A stretch of DNA of 64,000 nt from contig CP126204.1 of NCBI GenBank assembly GCA_030272155.1, positions 124,001 to 188,000 on the forward strand, given 5' to 3'. Shown here piece by piece: positions 50,882-60,613 of this stretch. Below the pieces are notes generated by a model. That model saw only the letters and a list, made by a program, of their open reading frames with translations, was not told the DNA's origin and ran no database searches. Both the position numbers and the translations under genes were made by a program. The stretch comes from Tetradesmus obliquus (Eukaryota; Chlorophyta; Chlorophyceae; Sphaeropleales; Scenedesmaceae). The stretch's first letter is position 1. Every line of letters starts with the position of its first letter.

Positions 50882-51491
50882 TGTCGTTCCGTGTGCGCAT
50901 CGGGCGGCGGCACAGGCGTGACGGGCGGGGCGCCTACCCGCCACAGCTGGACGTGAAGGCGCGGTGAGAGTGGTGGCACTTTGATGGGGTGTCGTGTGCT
51001 GTGTTGGCTTGTGCCGTGTGATGTTGCGCTGTGCTGTGCTGTGTACCTGCTCGGCTGCCGAGGCGTGCAGCTGCACTGCTGTGTGAAAAGGGCGCTGCTG
51101 GAGTACTGGCACTGCATTGCAATGCAACAGCATGCCTCACGCCTCTCATGCGCACTGATCACTGCAACTGCAGCCTGTACCGCTCACTCAACACTTCTCC
51201 CCAGGTTTGACATAACACATCTGTCAAACTCCAACCCACCCACCCCTTCTTACCCCCCCCCCCCCCCCTTCCCCTTGTTTTGTGTGCAGCTACCCTGGTG
51301 AGGGCCGCATCGCCAGCCCCGGCTTCACCAACCAGCGCTGGGTGGAGGGGGAGCTGCTGGTGTTCGGCAGCAGCAGCAGCAGCGGCAGCAGCAGCAGCGT
51401 GACCAACGGCGCGCAGCTGGGCTTTGTGTGGAGCGTGCCGGGTGAGAAGCGCTTCCTTATCCTGCTCAACCGCATCACGCTGGAGCCCTGA
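44950..51491 (+). CDS. EX1/EX2-like: EXECUTER-family protein (chloroplast singlet-oxygen signalling)
   Basis: Exons 44950-45108, 45286-45866, 46556-48200, 48463-49609, 50060-50193, 50881-50963, 51290-51491; total 3951 nt, in phase, 1,316 residues. The first exon is Arg/Gly/Pro-rich and basic, fitting a transit peptide. Residues about 141-253 are the UVR-like region (WESWCAHFEQQDLQGSRLDA, then AENYAAAAAIKAEADELAAA, AQERYAAAAVLRDEG). Next come YGRWTGKV and GTPLLEVFVKRE. The C-terminal domain (about 1178-1316) is diagnostic: GLFLGTFGQHGPEVLSLQRS, ELLALKLTGDPNVPAGEVSF, RVRIGRR...GAYPPQLDV, GEGRIASPGFTNQRWVEGEL, LGFVWSVPGEKRFLILLNRI. Plant EXECUTER1 is about 680 residues; the excess here is polyGln, polySer and polyAla in exons 2-4. 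In plants it acts at thylakoid grana margins and relays singlet-oxygen signals. Confidence 0.92.
45985..46130 (+). repeat. two echoes of the EXECUTER exon 2 end plus donor
   Basis: The exon edge (45830-45875, GCACCCGCTGGGCCACCTGC then CACCCCGAGTGAGTG) recurs at about 45987-46021 (CACCTGCTGCGCATACACCC, GTAGTGAGTG) and 46084-46128 (CACCCGCTGGGACACCTGCT, CACCCCGAGTGAGTG). All keep a GTGAGTG donor. Confidence 0.92.
46245..46510 (+). repeat. intron duplication, about 155-180-nt unit, in EXECUTER intron 2
   Basis: Two successive copies share GGGAGCATTAGTCATTATGG / GGGAGCATAGCCATGGTGCTG, then GAAGTGGGGAGG / GAAGTTGGCGGGG and AACAGCTGTAGCTGCTG / AATAGCTGTAGCTGCTG. The second copy ends near the acceptor at 46555. 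This unit includes no recognisable exon edge. Confidence 0.75.
49610..50059 (+). repeat. EXECUTER intron 4 with an echo of the exon 5 start
   Basis: About 49870-49995 and 49996-50085 are two copies of one unit: GCATGCTGATCCAACCCGTG / ACATGCTGATCTGACCCGTG, a CTG run, CCCCCCAGG and CTGTTCCTGGGCAC. The first copy therefore carries an acceptor and the first 15 nt of exon 5. A further repeat around GACGGGCCTGCTGCCCATCC and GACAGCCCGGCTGCCCATCC lies at about 49670 and 49788. Confidence 0.88.
50277..50646 (+). repeat. three tandem echoes of the EXECUTER exon 5 3' half plus donor
   Basis: After the true exon end (50193) come copies at 50277-50340, 50451-50517 and 50577-50646. The first two still encode PELLALKLTGDPNVPAGE with a GTGAGT donor; the third is frameshifted (LLVLKLTTG) and has GTGAAG. 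Copies one and three are preceded by CAGAATGTGTGCTTTGAAC / CAGAATGTATGCTTTGAAC. This is a graded decay series. Confidence 0.95.
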
Positions 51492-52445
51492 GCGGCGGCA
51501 CGCAACAGCCTGCTGCTGAGCGGCCTTGAGCTGCAGAGCGCGCGGTCAGCAGCGGAACGGTTGGCAGCCTGCGCGGCAGCAGCCTGAGCGGCACCACCTG
51601 CAGCAGCCCAACTGGCAGCCGTGCTCAACCGCATCACGCTGGAGCCCTGAGCGGATTTTCGGCATGCTGTGCTGGCCCACATCAGCCTGATCTGCCTCCA
51701 ACGCTGTGGGGTGGCAGCGTCACATCTGTTATTGCTGCTGCTGGACAGCATCACGCTGGAGCCCTGAGCTGCACAGCGCCCGCATCAGCGGCAGCAGCCT
51801 CAGCGGCAGCAGCCTTGGAGGCGCCACCTCATCAGCTGTGTCGAGCGCCTTGCTGGCAGCCCTGGCACCTCAGTAACGGCTGCTGCTGACTGCACACATT
51901 TGCGGCTGTGAGCGCTGTCTTTTTTTTGCACAACTGTCGGGTGCCGGGGTGAACTTTGCAGACTAGGACCTGGGTGCTGCAACAGTGGTGTGGTGGTGTT
52001 GGAACTGGGGTTGGCTGCTGAGCGCACCCATCACTTACACGGCTTTCTGGGCTGGGCTGATATGAGCTCATGGCTGCATCTCGTGGGCTGCAGCTGCAGC
52101 ACGGCGTGGGCTCAGCCTCCAACATTGGAGTGTTAACACTGTGGAGTGGCGGCATGTATCCGGGAGGACAAGGAACCGGAAGTCTTGCAACTGTGGCGTT
52201 GGCGGGGTAGAACTGGGTTTGGTTGTGGTTTGTTGATAGGGAAGCTTCCCTACAGGCTGTGAGATGCAGCCATCAGGTGCACATCCTGTGGGTAGGGCTG
52301 ATACTAGCCTTTTGTTGATTGTACAAGCTGCGCTGGTTGTATGTCGTGGGCTGCAGATGGGGTGATGAGGCAGGCAGCGTGGCGTGGCGGCTGCTGCGAG
52401 TTGCTGAAGGTCTGGGCTGGCGTGCTTTGTTTTCTCAGCTACCAA
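51492..52445. other. EXECUTER 3' flank with stop-codon echoes, then intergenic
   Basis: The CDS end (CAACCGCATCACGCTGGAGC, CCTGAGC) recurs at about 51619-51655 and 51738-51772, each with the TGA in place. After about 51850 I see no gene; GTTGG-rich low complexity continues to the retroelement. Confidence 0.8.
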
Positions 52446-52683
52446 TGTAAGAGTCGCTCTCTCAGAACAGTGTGGATAAGCCTGTGGGACTCGTTTTCTC
52501 GCTCGTAGCTTCCTTCCTGTCCCTCCTACATTTCAGGGCATATGTAGTTCTCTCTTATCGGCCGTTATGCCGATAACTCATCATTGGATCCTAGGCACTG
52601 TGTCACTCGTGCGACTGGCGTTATCCTGTACTGCCTCACGGTACAGTACGTCTGACCCGGCAGCTCTTGGCCGCACCGTTACA
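52446..52683 (-). mobile_element. Ty3/Gypsy-type 3' LTR (238 bp)
   Basis: On the minus strand it begins TGTAACGG and ends CTCTTACA, so it has TGTAA...TTACA ends. It is bordered on its internal side by a purine tract and by integrase-like sequence on the same strand. No matching second LTR is seen in the window and no target-site duplication could be established. Confidence 0.72.
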
Positions 52684-52698
52684 TTCCTCCCCCCTTAG
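52684..52698 (-). other. polypurine tract of the retroelement
   Basis: On the minus strand the sequence AAGGGGGGAGGA directly precedes the TGTAAC start of the LTR, the position and composition expected of a plus-strand priming site. Confidence 0.7.
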
Positions 52699-53640
52699 GT
52701 TATTGACTGTCCTCAGTCAACAGAGCCCAGAGAATGTACGGTATGATGGTATGAATGCGCATGTAGGTGTCACAAGTTCTCAACAAGTGACAGCCGGCAA
52801 GGGGTTGGAGCTAAGACCATTTCCCAAACTGACAGCCAGGTTGCAGGGACCTCAGCGTAGCACCCTTGGGAACAGATTACACAACAGGCTTGGATCCCCC
52901 AGCTGCAGTACGGCACTTCGTGCATAGTCCTAGCTAAACAGAGCACCCGCAGGCACTTAGGGTCAGTAATCAATAGTGTGTGTGTAACCACCAGCCTTAG
53001 TCAAGTGGCTGCGCGCGCATGTGACGTCAAGTCAGCCATGACTGATCTGAATCAGTCGATGACTTGCACACACTGGAGCTCATCAAGAGCTACGCAACTG
53101 CATCCCTGAGTCTGCAGTGCGCTTCCTCTTGTTAGTGCCAGATCCATTGCGCAGACGAGCATCTCGAGTCCAATTTGCCTTTACAGCTGCGCACCTGCAC
53201 ATTTCTATGTGCTAGGATTGCTTAACCCTCATACTCCATTACTCCATCCATCAGTTCCGGAACTGGCGGTGGCTGAACACGGCCACCTAGCTTGTAGGGT
53301 TTCCGTTTCATCAGTGACACATGGAACACTGGCTGAATCTTCAGCTTTGCTGGAAGATCCAGTTCATAAGCAGCTTAATTTCACACACTTCAAGGGCCCT
53401 GCCGCTCTGATAGCAGCTTGTGTGTTCCTGTTGATTTCATCTTGATGTTCATAGTGCTCTAGAGCACTTGATCTCCCACGGAGAACTTCACTTGCTTTTT
53501 GATGTATCAGCATATGTTTGCTGCCGCTGCTGTGCAGCATGCAAGCAGAGTTTGGCTCGAGCATCCACAGTCTGAATACGCTCCGCTAATGATGTTGCTG
53601 TGTCGCAATCGCCTTGCTCCTCCCCCTCTTGGTGCAAGAC
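52699..53640 (-). pseudogene. decayed Ty3/Gypsy integrase C-terminus
   Basis: From about 53610 to 53240 on the minus strand, pieces read AERIQTVDARAKLCLHAAQQ, RQQTYADTSKSK, KQVKFSVGDQVL, GPLKCVKLSC and, in another frame, KIQPVFHVSLMKRKPYKL with GGRVQPPPVP. This is the order of the chromovirus-type integrase end (GDxVLL, GPFxV, HPVFHVSxLKxY). Stops and frameshifts show it is dead. Upstream pol and gag are missing on this strand. The 52700-53230 part shows no clear homology. Confidence 0.78.
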
Positions 53641-54000
53641 CAGGTCCACGACCAGCGCCCTGGCGACCAGCCGGGCACCTCCCGTGAGCGCCGCAATGAG
53701 CGCCGTGGCACCTTGCCTGATGGCTGCTACCACCCGTACCCGCCTGAGGGCCGCAACGGAGGCCGCGGCTTCGGCGGCGGCGGCCGCGGCAACGGCGGCG
53801 GCGGCCGTGGTGACTACGGCGGCGCAGGCCGCAGCTACGGCGGCGCAGGCCGCGGCTTTGGCGGCGGCCCCAGCGGCGTCGGCCACACAGACCCCAGCCA
53901 CTGCCACGCCTGCGGAGGCGTTGGGCACTTTGCCCGCGACTGCCTTTCCAAGGGAGGCAAGCCAGGCGGCAAATTTTTAGGTGAACGAGTGTGGGCGTGA
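53614..54000 (+). CDS. RGG-rich CCHC zinc-knuckle fragment (gag-like or host glycine-rich protein), partial
   Basis: An open frame without a convincing start codon: PGTSRERRNERRGTLPDGCY, then about 45 residues of GGRGFGGGGRGNGG-type repeats, then one zinc knuckle CHACGGVGHFARDC, and stop after GERVWA. The C-x2-C-x4-H-x4-C spacing is intact. It overlaps the decayed integrase on the opposite strand, so two sequences of different origin meet here. A retroelement gag is likely because of the context; a fragment of a host RNA-binding protein cannot be excluded. Confidence 0.5.
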   Translation: MLLPLLVQDQVHDQRPGDQPGTSRERRNERRGTLPDGCYHPYPPEGRNGGRGFGGGGRGNGGGGRGDYGGAGRSYGGAGRGFGGGPSGVGHTDPSHCHACGGVGHFARDCLSKGGKPGGKFLGERVWA

Positions 54001-54460
54001 CGGGTTGGCTGTGGGTACACGGGCTAGTGGGGAGCGTGATGCTAGCAGTGTCATGCTTGCATATGCCCCTTTGGGTGATGCTGCACCTGCCAGCACCGCA
54101 ACAGCAGCCAACACAGACGCCGTGGCTGGCAGCGCTGCAGCACAGGTGAGCGCAACCATGTTGCATGACCAGCGCGGCAGCGCCGTTGTGTTGCCTGATG
54201 CAGCAGTGTTGCCTGGCGTTGTGTCTGCTGCTTGGCGGAATCCCACAATCCCCATACCTGTGCATAACCATGCTGCTGTTAGCAGTGTGCGTGATGCTGA
54301 ACTGTTAGCAGACGGCTGCATGCTGGCGCAGCCATCCCAAGTGGATGAGCTTATAAGCGGTACTGCCGCTGGATCACTGACATACGGCAAGGCTGGCAGA
54401 AAGCCACCTCCGGTCCTGGCCATGCGACCCCTATTGGGGCTTGCCTGGCTCTGTCACTGA
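53981..54460 (+). CDS. open frame overlapping the zinc-knuckle frame (possible retroelement continuation)
   Basis: 160 codons starting inside the end of the zinc-knuckle frame, shifted by one base: MNECGRDGLAVGTRASGERD, ... AQVSATMLHDQRGSAVVLPD, ... LADGCMLAQPSQVDELISG. No domain is recognised. The overlap with a gag-like frame is the arrangement used for gag-pol frameshifting, but no protease motif (DTGA/DSGA) is present, so this is only a suggestion. Confidence 0.3.
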   Translation: MNECGRDGLAVGTRASGERDASSVMLAYAPLGDAAPASTATAANTDAVAGSAAAQVSATMLHDQRGSAVVLPDAAVLPGVVSAAWRNPTIPIPVHNHAAVSSVRDAELLADGCMLAQPSQVDELISGTAAGSLTYGKAGRKPPPVLAMRPLLGLAWLCH

Positions 54461-54849
54461 GAGCCTGCGCACACGCGCTGCCGCTGCTCTGTCAAATGTG
54501 TTTGCTTTTAGGCCCTTTTTAGGCCCTTCGGTTTGGGCAGAATCACCCCTCCTTCCTCTCCAGTGGGGTGCAGTGCTGCTGATGCTGCTGTTGTTGCATA
54601 AGATGGCAACATGACGGCGACTTGTCTGCGTGCACACACATCACACCACTCAGCGCAGCCTCACCTGTAGCAGCAGCTGCCTCACTCCTGGCTGGCTCAA
54701 GCCACACACATATAAACTAAATAAAGGCTCAGGGTAGCGCGGCCTCACCTGTACCAGTTACCAGTTACCAGTTACCAAAGTAGGGCCACAAGCCCACCCA
54801 CTAAGGAGCCAGACAAGGCTCATGGGGACCAGCAGCTGCCTCACCCCTG
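54461..54849. repeat. tandem repeats with echoes of a downstream exon-like edge
   Basis: CAGCAGCTGCCTCACTCCTG at about 54671 and CAGCAGCTGCCTCACCCCTG at about 54831 resemble the exon-like edge at 55021 (ATCAGCTCCCTCACCCCTGG). GGCTCAGGGTAGCGCGGC is doubled at about 54727 and 54886. A short (AGTTACC)n stretch lies at about 54757-54775, and (ACATA)n at about 54957-55018. Confidence 0.75.
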
Positions 54850-55295
54850 GCTGGCTCAAGCCACAAAAATATGAACTAAAAAAGGCTCAGGGTAGCGCGG
54901 CTTCAGCTGTACACCAGCTGCTGTAATGTAACACAATATGGCACAACCATTTGCATGTAACGTAACATACTGTAACATAACATAACATACATAAATCATA
55001 ACACATAACATAACATAACTCACCTGTACCATCAGCTCCCTCACCCCTGGCTGGCCCAGGCCCACCCCCACGCTGACATCAGGCGGCAGCTGCAGCGGCT
55101 GCCCTGCCCCCTCAAGCGACCTGCTGCTACTGCTGACGTCAAAGGCAAAGCTGACGTGGCCCGCAGGCACAAACACATCGAAGTCCAATGTTGACCACAA
55201 AGTTCGAACAACTTACCGTACCAACACCCAATGTGGTGACAATGGCACTCACCCAACCCCCTCACCACCATCAGGGCCCTGGCGTCCAGTGCCAA
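54850..55295 (-). CDS. exon-like fragments of an unrecognised gene
   Basis: The minus strand reads NSGPLALDARALMVVRGLG followed by GTGAGT (about 55310-55250), then FDVFVPAGHVSFAFDVSSSS and LQLPPDVSVGVGLGQPGVRE followed by GTGAGT (about 55180-55020). The PAGxVSF stretch resembles the EXECUTER C-terminal motif (VPAGEVSF), but the similarity is short. The low-complexity (ACATA)n after the second donor and the echoes beyond it behave as in the introns of the other genes. No start or stop is defined; it may be an active gene's exons or a remnant. Confidence 0.4.
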
Positions 55296-56452
55296 TGGAC
55301 CACTGTTGCCCTGCGTGTGTTGTGCTGTTTTAGCCGGTCGCTAGCTGTTTTAGCCGGTCGCTAGCTAGGGTTGCGACCTGTGCTGCCTCCTGCTGCCGGT
55401 CACTGAGAGTGCCAACTGTAGCTGTGCTGCAACGGTGTTTGACAAGCGCGCATTCATCGATCAACATGAGAAGGTGTGAGCGGCTGGCTTGTGTGCAATT
55501 CGCTCCGAGTCTATGTTGTGCTGTGCTGAGGCAGCTGGAACAGCAATAGCAGATCCGAAGCAGAGACATTGATGCTGGGCTTGAATATGGCAGGGCTGAC
55601 ACATGATCAGGACTGCTGAGCTTCGCATGCCTCGTTCAGCTGGGGTGCTCATGCTGGTTTGAGTTTGGTGGTGAGACCGCATGAGGCTAGAAATGTATCT
55701 GAGGTTGCCTTGTCAGTAGCAGCAGCTGGCGCATTGCAGGGCACGCGTCCTGTGATCTGGGTTGATGTGGGTGCCATGCAGCCAGCGCCCGCAATGCTTT
55801 ACATATGTCTGCCGCAAGCGCAGCTTGCCAAGAGGCTAGGTATGTACAACCGTGTTGTCCTGGTCGTTGAGAGGGTTGCGCTTCCAGCTTAGCTGTGTGT
55901 GCTCTGCTGTTGCGTGATGCAGCATCGAGATGCTGTGGATTGATGGCCGTTGGAACAATGCGGCTTCAACTTGGGCAGCGCACAAGCACCAGGCTGTGGT
56001 GAAACCCTTTCAGGCATGGAGCCAAAATGTATCCTAGCCAGGGATTTGCCCTTTGTTTCTCAGCTGCCGCTGACATGTAGCATGGCACCTTGGCCGCGTG
56101 TGCGCGCTGCGACCAGTCTCATGGCGGGAAACCCTTTCCTGCGGCCAACTGCACTCGCGCGCCTGACTGCGCAAAGAAAATTACACATCCAAGATTTTAT
56201 GTTATCTTGTGCGAGTTGTTACTGCGCCTAAGCCGAGGAGCTAGGGCTGCGGTTTAGCTTGGACATCACCTGTGGCATGAGCGAAGCCAGCTCTAAAGGC
56301 CGGCACAATGGAGATGAACCCACATGCTAACCGAGTAGTCGAAATGAGAACCGAGATGAAAATGACCTCGATAGTTGCTGTCAAGTGCGGAAGAAGCTGA
56401 AGTCGCTTCCAAGCTACAGAAACTAGCACACACCTGCCGCCATTAACGAGAG
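55296..56452. other. intergenic upstream of the chitin-binding-domain gene
   Basis: A 22-nt unit (TAGCTGTTTTAGCCGGTCGC) is doubled at about 55326-55370. Open frames up to 93 codons (55659-55892 and 55950-56231, +) have no recognised domain. The last 200 bp are the presumed promoter of the 56453 gene. Confidence 0.5.
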
Positions 56453-57156
56453 ATGAAGCTTCAATTGAAAGCTGTTGCAGTTGTTGTTTTGATAGCGGTA
56501 GCTTGTGCAGCGGCCAATGCAGCAGGCCCCTGTGACATTTCAGCAGAGGTCATCTGCCAGCTGAATGGCGCGGGAGTGCACTGCCATCCTTGCAGACCAG
56601 ACAGCTATGTTGTTTGCGTGGACAACGATAGCTCTGCGTTGCAGACATGCTCGGCAGGTGAGCGGTGCATGCACCGAAGAGGTCCCAGAACGCAGTCCCT
56701 GAATGCTTTGAAAGCAGCTTCGATGCAGCTCAGACATTCTGAGTGCCTTTTAACGAACACAGAATGTTTATTGCGACATGCCTGTGGCCGAGACTAGCTT
56801 GTGCTTCGCTCCAATGTGTCTGCGCGTACTGCGACATTGGATAGCTCCGTCATCACATCAGCTGCCGTAACTCCGCGATACTATCGTATGCGCATCGCAG
56901 GTAATGTTTGGGATGCTTATGCAGCTAGATGTGTGGCTCCCTCCCCAAAGGTGGGCAGCTGCATCCCAGGGGTGACCGTGGTGGTGCCAAGCGACTTCTT
57001 TGGCGGCAAAACAGCAGCCCAGCCCGCACAGAACGCCTTCAGCCCCCAGACATCGCAACAGGAGCAGAGCTGGGCGCAATGGGCAGCAGCAGGGCTGTCC
57101 ACGTTCGTGGAGTCAGCAAATGACCAGCTCACCTCCCTGGCTGCACTGGTCCTGCC

Positions 57157-57197
<41 letters not shown>

Positions 57198-59267
57198 CAG
57201 GCAGCTCCCCAGATCCGGCTTACATGCTGCCCCTGCGCATGACTATGGTGGTTGGCTCTGGCAGCAGCGACGCCTCGATGCAGCTGCAGCACATGCGCCA
57301 GGGCCTGGCACGTGCAGCCAGCCTGCAGCAGGCTGCAATGCTGCTGGTGAGAGACGCTGAGGAAGCTGAGAGCGCAGCAGAGCAGCAGATGCGCGCCGCG
57401 CACGAGCTCATGTCAGCTGATGCTGAGCCTAAAAGCAGCAGCAGCAGTGGTGAGGCTGGTGGTGCTGCCTACCAGGCTGGGCAGCTGCTGCGAGGTGCGC
57501 AGCAGGCCCAGCAGGCAGCTGATGAGCTGTCAGGTGAAGCGGAGGTGCTGCTGCAAGCTGCAGCAAGCGAGGCAGCAGATGTAGCCATGGCTATATCAGG
57601 CGATTTAGACCAGCAAGCCAGCAGCAGCAGCACCAGTGGTAGCCAGCGCTTCTACGGCCCAGCATCACTGGGCGCCATCTTTGGCACCTCTGCTGCCCGC
57701 TCAGCAGCAGCAACTGCATCCATTGGCTCGCTGGAAGATGAGTATTATTATGACGAGTCGGATAACGATTACTATGACGAGTCAGATAACGGCGGCAGCT
57801 CCTTCAACTACTTTGCACCATACACATATGGTGAGGTGGAGCCATACTTCTATGATGATGATGATGACCTGATGGGCTTGTCAGCTCTTCCAGCAGCAGC
57901 AGCATCACTATCAGCAGCAGCAGCAGACTTTTACGAGCCAAACACTGCAGCGGCAGAGCCGCACGTGTTTGGCCCCATCCCAGCAGCAGCAGCGGCACTG
58001 CTGGGGCACCTTGCTGAGATCCACGGTAAGGATGCTTACAGCAGGCCTGACCTGCTGCATTGGGCTGCAAGGGGCGGCTCTGGCAGCAGCCTGCCACCCC
58101 CAGCCTGGCCCAGCACTGGCCCTGTGGTTGCAATGCCACCGAGGTTTGTGAGCAGCAGCAGCAGCAGCAACCGACACTACCTGGCAGACCCTCTGTTTGG
58201 ACATGCTGGTGCACAGCAGCAGCAGCAGTACTTTTATGATGATGAGCTGGAGGCAGAGCCAGCAGCGCCCACAGCATTCAGCGGCAGCATCATCCTAGGC
58301 AGTGCCCTGCAGGACAGGCTGGTCAAGCTGGCGGCAAAAGCAGCAGCAGCAGCCCAGCAGCAGCTCGATGCCACCACCACCAGCAGCAGCAATGCGCAGG
58401 AGGTTGAAGACATTCCTACCATCCTCGAGCAGCCAGGCCCCCTGCCAATGTCAATGACGATCAAGCGTGAGCAGCAGATGCTCCAGCTGGCCTCCTTCTT
58501 CGATGCACTGTATCCCAAGCTCAGTGCAGCAGCAGCAGCGCAGCTGCATGACCTGGACTTCAGCAGGCCTGAGGTGCTGGATGCAGCACTGGTTGGGGGC
58601 CTGCCCGCGCTGCAGCTGGGGCAGAGCCTGGCTGGCGTGATGGGGGCTGGTGATGCGGCGGTGCTGCGCAGCATGCTGCATGCACAGATGGCGGAGCTGT
58701 TTGCTGATTTCGTGGCACTGGTGAGCTGCTGCTGTTGTGGGTGTGGGTGCCCTGGTGTGTTGATAGACATGCTGTTTGTGACGCTGCATTGGTTTATGCC
58801 ACAGTCTTCACGCCTGAGACAGGGTACAAGGGTATGAGGAGCATGTTCGCTGCAAACTGCTGCTGACATTGTCATGCACTGTGCTGCGCTGCGCTGCTTG
58901 CTGCTTGCAGAGCTACCCTGACGCAGACTATGCACAGCTAGACACGGCCGCCACTCCCAGCCGACAGTATGACGCAGCTGCCTTGTATGACTATGCTGAC
59001 AATGCTGACTATGAAGCTGAAAGGATGGCAGAGGAGGCAGCTGCCAGCAGGCCAGCAGGCAAAGCAGTGCAGCCAGCAGCAGAGTTCAAGGACGCTGCCC
59101 TGCTGCAGCAGTTGGATTATGCGCTACTGCAGCTGGAGAGTGAGCAGCAGCCACAGCAGCAGCAGCAGCAGCAGCAGCCGCAGCAGCAGGGTGAGACAGG
59201 TCACAAGGCAGCAGGGCTGGCCCTGCCAGGCATGAAGCGGGCTAGCACCCACCAACAGGCGGTGTAG
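56453..59267 (+). CDS. secreted protein with N-terminal chitin-binding type-2 (CBM14) domain
   Basis: Exons 56453-56657, 56901-58720, 58911-59267; phases close to 793 residues plus TAG. Signal peptide MKLQLKAVAVVVLIAVACAA, cleaved near ANA/AGP. Residues about 27-82, completed only across intron 1, have the peritrophin-A pattern: CDISAEVICQLNGAGVHCHP, YVVCVDN, LQTCSAG/NVWDAYAARC; six or more Cys and the ending CxxGxxWDxxxxxC. The rest is low complexity with Gln, Ala and Ser runs, acidic Tyr/Asp blocks (DYYDESDN twice, YDDDDD) and short helical stretches. It is probably secreted to the wall or matrix and may bind chitin-like or GlcNAc polymers. The large acidic tail has no recognised fold. Confidence 0.72.
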
Positions 59268-60613
59268 GGAATCTGTGGTTTTAGTGCAGGCAGCTGCTTT
59301 CACCGTCGTGTGGTGATGGCATGCATACAAGTAGAGCAGGCCGCAGTGTGCGCCTCTGTATGTTGTACAAACTCAAAGATCAGGTGCACAGGGTAGGCAG
59401 TGACTTGGTGTGCAGTGTGTATGTGGCACCTGACTGGTGTTACAATGTGCAGGATGAGGCTGAGGGGGGGGGGGGGGGGTATCATAATGCATGCTGTGGT
59501 GTCTTGCGCTGGGGTGCCTTGGGCAGCAGCAGGTGTCGGGCCAGCCTGGCGCCTTAGTTAGGCGTCACATTCCCATCAGTGTTCACACGTCCAATGTCGC
59601 TTGTATGCTTGTGTCCATCCTTCATCCTAAGTGTCTGCCAGCTGGCTGGCGTCACGCTTCCTTTTGCATCGCTGCTTTTCCTGCAAGCATCCGTGGCTGC
59701 ACAAGCCACGTAGAGAAGACTGCCCGCTGCAGAAGCGGTGCAGCGACAGACTTGCATTGTTGATTCACGTGCTGCTGCAAAGCAGTAGACTGCTTTGAAG
59801 ACGTCTTCAAAGCTGCTATGGGTTGCAGTTTCCACCTGCTGGTAGAAGTTGTGTTGAGGTTTGGCATAGATGCAAGTCGATGCTGGGCAGGTTGCAAGCG
59901 TGCTTTTGCAGCAGCCATGCACATAATGTGCAACAAGGCAGCAGCCTGTGCCAGGCTCATGCGCCCTTGCTTGTCAATATCTGTACAGATTGTTCCTGTT
60001 GGGGTTGAATTTTGTTATTCCAATGTTATGCTGGGAGTGGAATGAATATTGGACGCAGGGTCACAACGACTCTGTGATGTAACACACAATTGCTGAGTGT
60101 GAAATGGATTGGTTGGTGAACTGCTTTACCTAGCCTGAAGTCTGCTGACTGCCCGCTCACAGGTGATGGCACCACCAAATGCAGCACACTGTGCACTGTA
60201 CGCTGCGTTGCCAGTCTGTGCCAGGAGTGCTGGTGCGTGTTAGTAAAGTTGACTGCAGAACATGCTTCTTTCACCGAAATTTCTACTGCAGGGGTGCCCA
60301 ATGCGGAGTGGTGATCAGATGCAGCTCTAATGCACCAGTGGCAACCAGGCTGGGCAGCTGCCTGACAAGCAGCAGCAAGCAAACGGCAGCTGCCCCGGGT
60401 GTATGAGCAAGCACGGCGTCGTCAGCGCACAGCCAGATACACAATCAGTTCCCTGTCGCAGTACGGCCCGCGACGTGTCACGTTGTGCCAGACCGTGAAA
60501 CTCAGGAAGGGAGGCAAAAGCCCTGGTGTGCATCAAGTGCCTCTCCAGCATAGCCGTGCGTGCTCGATCAACTTCCAAACTAAATACGGCTTTCCAGCCG
60601 AAGCAGTGGCACC
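59268..60613. other. intergenic between the CBM14 gene and adenylosuccinate lyase
   Basis: No supported gene. A poly-G run lies at about 59464-59479. TGTAA at about 60078 is a possible poly(A) motif but is far from the stop. The last 200 bp should contain the adenylosuccinate lyase promoter. Confidence 0.5.

Noticed and set aside
55659-55892. 77-codon frame (+) possibly from a mobile element
   Set aside because: No reverse-transcriptase, RNase H or protease motif could be recognised.
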